Assembly (NCBI RefSeq): GCF_005871185.1
Contig: NZ_SWKN01000006.1
Coordinates: forward strand, 970,451 to 1,034,450
Direction: 5' to 3'
DNA length: 64,000 nt
DNA from: Limnobacter alexandrii
GTDB taxonomy: Bacteria; Pseudomonadota; Gammaproteobacteria; Burkholderiales; Burkholderiaceae_B
Shown here piece after piece: positions 61,700 through 64,000 of this stretch; position 1 is the first letter of the stretch; the number at the start of each line of letters is the position of its first letter. Both the position numbers and the translations under genes were made by a program. The notes under the pieces were generated by a model that saw nothing but the letters and a program-made list of their open reading frames with translations, was not told the DNA's origin and searched no databases.

Positions 61700-62653
61700 A
61701 TGGAACTATTCAGAATCAAAAACGACATTCCGTTCATGCGGCATGCCAAGTTGTTCAACATTATCTCGGTGCTCACCTTTCTGGCGGCGGTATTCTTTCT
61801 GTTCCACAAAGGCCTGAACCTGAGCGTGGAGTTCACAGGCGGTGTGCTGGTTGAGGCCCGCTATTCACAACCCGCTGAACTTGAAAAAATTCGCGAAGGT
61901 TTGCGTGCAACTGGCATCGATGAGCCACAGGTGCAGAACTTTGGTACGGCGCGAGATGTATTGGTGCGCTTGGCCGTGAAAGATTTGCAATCTGGCGTAT
62001 TGGGAACCGAGGGCAAGTTGAACCAGCAGGCGATGACAGAACAGGTGCTGAACCTGGGCGGTCCAGGTGTGCAACTCATGCGCGTGGAGTTTGTTGGGCC
62101 GCAGGTTGGTCGTGAGCTTGCTGAAAATGGTGTGATCGCCCTGATGGTGGTGATAATTGGCATCATGATTTATCTGGCTCTGCGCTTTGAATGGAAATTT
62201 GCCGTGTCGGCCATCGTCGCCAACCTGCACGACGTGGTGATCATTCTCGGTTTCTTTGCCTTTTTTGGCTGGGAGTTCTCCCTGTCTGTATTGGCAGCGG
62301 TGTTGGCAGTCTTGGGTTATTCGGTGAATGAATCGGTGGTGGTGTTTGACCGCATTCGGGAAACGTTCAGAAAGGTACGCAAGATGTCGGTTCCCGAGAC
62401 CATCGATCACGCGATCACCCGAACCATTTCCCGCACTATTATTACCCACGGTTCAACCCAGATCATGGTGTGTTCCATGTTGTTTTTTGGTGGTCCCACC
62501 TTGCATGGCTTTGCCTTGGCGTTGACCATCGGTATTTTGTTTGGTATCTACTCATCTGTGTTGGTGGCCAGCCCCATGTTGATTTGGATGGGCCTGACCC
62601 GCGAAGACCTGGTCAAACCGGTGAAGAAAGACAAAGAATTTGAGACCCCGTAA
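61700..62653 (+). CDS. secF: Protein translocase subunit SecF
   Basis: This 317-residue membrane protein partners with SecD. It has a first helix near 18-38 then LSVEFTGGVLVEARY, and five C-terminal helices with VLGYSVNESVVVFDRIRE and AITRTISRTIITHGST. It lies 31 bases after secD. Confidence is very high. Confidence 0.96.
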   Translation: MELFRIKNDIPFMRHAKLFNIISVLTFLAAVFFLFHKGLNLSVEFTGGVLVEARYSQPAELEKIREGLRATGIDEPQVQNFGTARDVLVRLAVKDLQSGVLGTEGKLNQQAMTEQVLNLGGPGVQLMRVEFVGPQVGRELAENGVIALMVVIIGIMIYLALRFEWKFAVSAIVANLHDVVIILGFFAFFGWEFSLSVLAAVLAVLGYSVNESVVVFDRIRETFRKVRKMSVPETIDHAITRTISRTIITHGSTQIMVCSMLFFGGPTLHGFALALTIGILFGIYSSVLVASPMLIWMGLTREDLVKPVKKDKEFETP

Positions 62654-62677
62654 AAAGGGCTTAGTGAGTGAGGCAGC

Positions 62678-63613
62678 GTGGACAATCCCAAAGACCTTTC
62701 GCCTTTGGCCAAGGGCGATATTGAAATAGGCAAGGCGCTGCCATTCGCCATTTATGATCGAAGCGGGGTACTGCTGTTGGCCGAGGGCCAGTCTGTAGCA
62801 AGCCAAAAGCAGCTTGACGAACTGGCCGCCAAGGGGTTGTACCACAACCCTCGTTGGGCTGCTACCAAGTTTGTCATTCAGCCTGGCAAGCCTCCAATCG
62901 ATTCAAACGCCCTGCCCAGACTGCTTCCCGCCAAGCAAACCTTCGAAGATCCCTTTGAAACCGGCAGTCAGCTCAAAATGTTTGCTCAAGGCCAGGTAAA
63001 AGATCCATTTCATGTGCGTTTGATCGGCAGCATTCCTCAGGCGGCTATTCTGATTACGCACCCTACGCGGGATGGCAAATGCGTGTTTACCAAAGAGGGG
63101 CAGGTGTGGGAGTTCCAGGCCACTTATGGCTTGTCCATTCACCGCTTCAGTTCAATGATCGAAAAGGTGTTGTTGTCGCCACACCCGCTCATCGTGATGT
63201 CATGGCCGCATGAAACTCACCGGGAGTCACAAGTCATTCGTCGGGCCAGGCGTGTGAACTGTGATTTACCAGCTACAGTGCGCTTGCATGGCACTGCCCC
63301 AGGCCAAATCGATTCGATGGCGGTGGTGATCGACAATATTTCAACGAGCGGTCTGGAGCTTTTGTTTCCGAAAACGGTGGCCTTGAATGCTGGGCAGACA
63401 ATCTCTATTGCGTTTCAGCTTGTTTTGGACACCAGAAAATACCTTGTAGAGTGTGATGCTGAGGTAGTATCCAAGCCTCGAGATTCCAACAACACCAGTT
63501 CCACCTATGGATTTGTTCTCAAGACATTGACGGATTCACAGTTCGCAGTAATCCACGCATTTGTAGGTGATCGATTAAATCAACGTTTGGGGCCACAGTT
63601 TTTTCTCAGTTGA
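62678..63613 (+). CDS. PilZ-domain protein with YcgR-like architecture
   Basis: This 311-residue protein probably binds cyclic di-GMP. The N-terminal part (IGKALPFAIYDRSGVLLLAEG) resembles the first domain of HD-GYP-associated or flagellar brake proteins. A middle YcgR-like part follows. The C-terminal PilZ domain begins at about 185, with RRARR and the matching NISTSG (D/NxSxxG). It starts with GTG at 62678 after GTGAGG. It is 24 bases after secF and followed about 100 bases later by a pilin-like gene, which suggests a link to type IV pili or motility, by inference. Confidence 0.87.
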   Translation: MDNPKDLSPLAKGDIEIGKALPFAIYDRSGVLLLAEGQSVASQKQLDELAAKGLYHNPRWAATKFVIQPGKPPIDSNALPRLLPAKQTFEDPFETGSQLKMFAQGQVKDPFHVRLIGSIPQAAILITHPTRDGKCVFTKEGQVWEFQATYGLSIHRFSSMIEKVLLSPHPLIVMSWPHETHRESQVIRRARRVNCDLPATVRLHGTAPGQIDSMAVVIDNISTSGLELLFPKTVALNAGQTISIAFQLVLDTRKYLVECDAEVVSKPRDSNNTSSTYGFVLKTLTDSQFAVIHAFVGDRLNQRLGPQFFLS

Positions 63614-63714
63614 TATTGGAAGACTTTTGTATCACCTGAGTTAGGTTATCTGGGTGGTATTTTTCAATCTGTCTGTCGTGAATAATCCAAGCATAGTCAT
63701 TGGATCACGATGCC

Positions 63715-64000
63715 ATGCCCTTCTCACTATCTTCATTCAACAAGCAAAGCATTCAAGGATTCGGTCTTCTTGAGGTGCTTCTTGTGTTGGGTGTTGTGGG
63801 CATTTTGGGATCACTGGCAGTGGTCAGTTTCAGACCTGGAATTGGTAATCCTGGACTGTCCAGTCAAGTTCGTGAAGTTCAGGCGGTGTTCGATACGGCC
63901 AGAAGTCACGCAGTGAAAACCAACTCGCCCACCTGTATTGCACTTCGCACTGAATTGCCCAGTCGGGAGAATCAGAATCAGTGTTCCACCCGGATAGAGT
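63715..64000 (+). CDS. Type IV pilin-like protein (GspH/FimT type), cut by window end
   Basis: The frame starting with ATG at 63715 stays open to the end of the window (95 codons seen). It reads a short basic leader, then the prepilin cleavage motif G-FGLLE with the invariant glutamate at +5, a hydrophobic helix VLLVLGVVGILGSLAVVSF and VREVQAVFDTARSHAV. These fit minor pilins of the GspH/FimT family. The gene probably continues for about another 60-100 codons. The other forward frame at 63710 is a shadow. Confidence 0.85.
   Translation, partial: MPFSLSSFNKQSIQGFGLLEVLLVLGVVGILGSLAVVSFRPGIGNPGLSSQVREVQAVFDTARSHAVKTNSPTCIALRTELPSRENQNQCSTRIE

Noticed and set aside
63710-63916. Short forward frame starting ATG at 63710
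   Set aside because: It overlaps the frame starting at 63715, which has the prepilin motif and stays open; the 63710 frame has no recognisable features.
1-64000. CRISPR arrays, tRNA or rRNA genes, transposases, integrases and attachment sites
   Set aside because: I scanned the window by eye and saw no regular spaced repeats, no cloverleaf-like sequences and no mobile-element proteins.

Overview
The window is a dense stretch of bacterial chromosome. It holds about 65 protein genes and one intergenic gap over 300 bases, and I found no rRNA, tRNA, CRISPR array, insertion sequence or prophage. The gene set points to a betaproteobacterium of the order Burkholderiales: a tripartite tricarboxylate transporter with a Bug-type binding protein, a waaA/pcm/tolC neighbourhood, a zinc-finger gene coupled to waaF, an HCDH-ECH multifunctional beta-oxidation protein, and moderate GC. 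Limnobacter or a relative is my guess, but the sequence does not prove a genus.

Layout. 1-1.9 kb: the 3' end of an ATP-dependent DNA ligase overlapped by a DUF429 gene. 1.9-4.65 kb: a CpxA/CpxR-like two-component pair divergent from a Spy/CpxP-like chaperone, with a textbook CpxR-type box between them. 4.7-8.5 kb: a predicted outer-membrane protein, beta-carbonic anhydrase, a 70-residue orphan, an acetyltransferase, a TetR regulator and a low-complexity exported protein. 8.6-10.4 kb: an isolated AtuA-like gene. 10.5-16.3 kb: an Lrp/AsnC regulator divergent from ornithine cyclodeaminase, arginase and PutA, which together would take arginine through ornithine and proline to glutamate. 16.4-20.4 kb: a ligase-associated DEXH helicase and the PdeM phosphoesterase, separated from their usual ligase partner by 15 kb. 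20.4-28.9 kb: a DoxX gene, then a TetR-controlled fatty acid beta-oxidation operon (acyl-CoA dehydrogenase, HCDH/ECH, thiolase, enoyl-CoA hydratase, thioesterase).

28.9-31.6 kb: a DUF2845 protein, a membrane-fused PQQ-type sugar dehydrogenase and two small proteins. 31.9-35.9 kb: tctCBA and a GntR/UTRA regulator. 35.9-40.5 kb: a hotdog thioesterase, a tail-anchored coiled-coil protein, an SDR dehydrogenase, an Atm1-type ABC exporter and a LysR regulator. 40.7-45.3 kb: aspartate ammonia-lyase followed by the gltIJKL-type acidic amino acid importer, a likely aspartate uptake and deamination unit. 45.5-53.8 kb: lipopolysaccharide core genes (WaaE-like GT2, waaC, waaA, waaF) interleaved with tolC, pcm, a TetR regulator and ilvE. 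53.9-59.3 kb: purU, an NTF2-like protein, a YheT-type hydrolase, an unknown protein, a DegS-like protease, tcdA and msrA. 59.4-64 kb: yajC-secD-secF, a PilZ protein and the start of a type IV pilin-like gene cut by the window edge.

The most interesting points are the split ligase/helicase/PdeM DNA-damage cassette with a DUF429 gene translationally coupled to the ligase, the helically phased CpxR-like sites, the arginine-to-glutamate operon, the membrane-fused sugar dehydrogenase, and several clean palindromic operators. I did not find a wholly new system that I can defend from sequence alone.
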